From Candidatus Moraniibacteriota bacterium (lineage in GTDB: Bacteria > Patescibacteriota > Minisyncoccia > Moranbacterales > UBA9337): DNA of 13,656 nt. The stretch spans positions 1-13,656 of the forward strand of contig JAGYNK010000087.1 of the NCBI GenBank assembly GCA_018400055.1. Direction: 5' to 3'. The notes beneath the pieces were generated by a model that did no database searches, was not told the origin of the DNA, and worked only from the letters and a program-made list of their open reading frames with translations. Shown here one piece after another: positions 13,045-13,656 of the stretch (within the stretch, counting starts at the first letter, position 1; each line of letters opens with the position of its first letter). A program made the position numbers and the translations under genes.

Positions 13045-13419
13045 TTAAGAAAGGGCTAACCTGCGTATTAAGAGAAATATTTCCCTCCTCCAAATCTCCG
13101 CTCCTTTATATTCATCAGGAAAACCACCGATGTACATAGTGAGAGCATCCACTAAAAAGGGCTTAAGTCCTCCAACAAATACAAATTCACCTTTAAGCAC
13201 TCTATCATCTTGCATCGGATGCCATGCATATACATATTTCAGTTGAATATCTTTCGCGGCATCGATAAGTTTTTCTAACCATATCTGGTGACTTTCTATT
13301 TTCCATCCCTCAAATGCCCAAGGCCAATCTCCACGACACATTTTAAAAGCTGTCAATAAAGCTTTCTTTTCCTCTTCCCCTATAATGTGTAATGTTATTA
13401 ATTTCGAATCATCTTTCAC
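13045..13419 (-). CDS. Hypothetical protein, 124 aa, GTG start
   Basis: Not recognised. I place the start at GTG 13419 (VKDDSKLITL, initiating Met), because AAGGAGG lies exactly 7 bases upstream; a longer frame from ATG 13509 would add 30 residues with no Shine-Dalgarno and would overlap the promoter. Seen: no signal peptide or clear membrane helix; a Trp/aromatic-rich middle (RGDWPWAFEGWKIESHQIW at about 29-47; VYAWHP at about 62-67), a predicted helical segment with EEEKKALLTAFKMC, a hydrophobic stretch VFVGGLKPFLVDALTMYIGG (about 79-98) and a basic end LLIRRLALS. It looks like a small soluble, possibly ligand- or nucleic-acid-binding protein; this is a guess. It stands alone with canonical promoter, ribosome site and terminator, unlike the neighbouring minus-strand genes, so recent acquisition is possible. 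Confidence 0.75.
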   Translation of the reverse strand: MKDDSKLITLHIIGEEEKKALLTAFKMCRGDWPWAFEGWKIESHQIWLEKLIDAAKDIQLKYVYAWHPMQDDRVLKGEFVFVGGLKPFLVDALTMYIGGFPDEYKGAEIWRREIFLLIRRLALS

Positions 13420-13426
13420 AGCTTTT

Positions 13427-13433
13427 CCTCCTT
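13427..13433 (-). promoter_or_regulatory. Strong Shine-Dalgarno AAGGAGG deciding the GTG start
   Basis: AAGGAGG on the minus strand, 7 bases before GTG 13419. It is the strongest ribosome site on that strand in this window and rules for the internal GTG over the upstream ATG at 13509. Confidence 0.88.
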
Positions 13434-13459
13434 CGTATTTTTCTGAGTGAACTGATTGA

Positions 13460-13488
13460 ATTATTGGATATGTATTATAAAATGTCAA
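13460..13488 (-). promoter_or_regulatory. Promoter TTGACA-17-AATAAT for the orphan gene
   Basis: On the minus strand a perfect -35 TTGACA (13488-13483) and a -10 AATAAT (13465-13460, 5 of 6) are separated by exactly 17 bases. Transcription would begin near 13453, about 34 bases before GTG 13419. Confidence 0.65.
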
Positions 13489-13554
13489 GGTTTTACCTTT
13501 ACATAACATCTGATGAGTGCTAACTTGAAGTAAGATAATTTATTAGAAGATTTT

Positions 13555-13656
13555 ATGAGCGGATTAGAGATTTTTATTCAATCCCATTTGGCGACGAGCT
13601 TTTTGATTTTTTTCGCTTTGGGAATAATTCTTTTGGCGTTTAATGCGCTGATTTTG
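13555..13656 (+). CDS. Membrane protein, N-terminus only (runs off the window)
   Basis: Partial: 34 codons from ATG 13555 to the right edge with no stop. Seen: a short amphipathic start (MSGLEIFIQSHLATS) followed by one strongly hydrophobic segment (about 16-34, FLIFFALGIILLAFNALIL). Only an AGAAG at 13545-13549 resembles a ribosome site, 5 bases upstream. It is divergent from the orphan gene, about 135 bases from that GTG. N-terminally anchored small proteins of unknown function in related genomes look like this, but too little is visible for a family call. Confidence 0.5.
   Translation, partial: MSGLEIFIQSHLATSFLIFFALGIILLAFNALIL

Noticed and set aside
12881..13093. 70-residue minus-strand frame
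   Set aside because: It overlaps the 3' end of the orphan gene and contains the terminator at 12993-13018.
13420..13509. 30-residue N-terminal extension of the orphan protein from ATG 13509
   Set aside because: The promoter and the AAGGAGG site lie inside it, and transcription from that promoter would start downstream of ATG 13509.

Overview
The window reads as a piece of a small, AT-rich bacterial genome of the Candidate Phyla Radiation (Patescibacteria, Parcubacteria-like). This is an inference from style: compact minus-strand housekeeping genes, short membrane proteins with no recognisable family, many start codons without a Shine-Dalgarno sequence, a MacA/MacB-type exporter in a presumably single-membrane cell, and GTCATTGCGAG-type palindromic repeats. 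No rRNA or other marker fixes the taxon.

Layout. 1-1039 (minus) holds a truncated, membrane-anchored thioredoxin-fold protein and a 96-residue single-pass protein. 1354-1653 (plus) is a small multi-pass membrane protein that converges on the next operon at a bidirectional terminator. 1694-6305 (minus) is an ABC export module read as adaptor (HlyD/MacA type), separate ATPase, permease, permease. 6315-6786 is a repeat-rich knot: three GTCATTGCGAG palindromes surround a stand-alone GIY-YIG endonuclease gene. 6765-11940 (minus) carries DNA maintenance and cell-shape genes: ftsK, a RodZ-like protein, recA and RNase HI. 12117-12692 (plus) is pyrE with a leader containing a terminator-like hairpin. 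12693-13044 has no convincing gene but is dense in hairpins and may encode a small RNA. 13045-13419 (minus) is a 124-residue orphan with a textbook promoter, Shine-Dalgarno and terminator. 13555 to the edge starts a plus-strand membrane protein.

How the parts work together. The export module has everything for an efflux or secretion pump of the YknXYZ/MacAB kind, with two different permeases instead of a homodimer. RecA, RNase HI and FtsK act on recombination, R-loops and chromosome segregation; the RodZ-like protein probably connects to cell shape. The most unusual features are the endonuclease-plus-repeat cassette, which has altered the ends of neighbouring reading frames, two TTACGTAA-type palindromes in separate intergenic regions, and the pyrE leader with an orphan Shine-Dalgarno sequence in front of a terminator.
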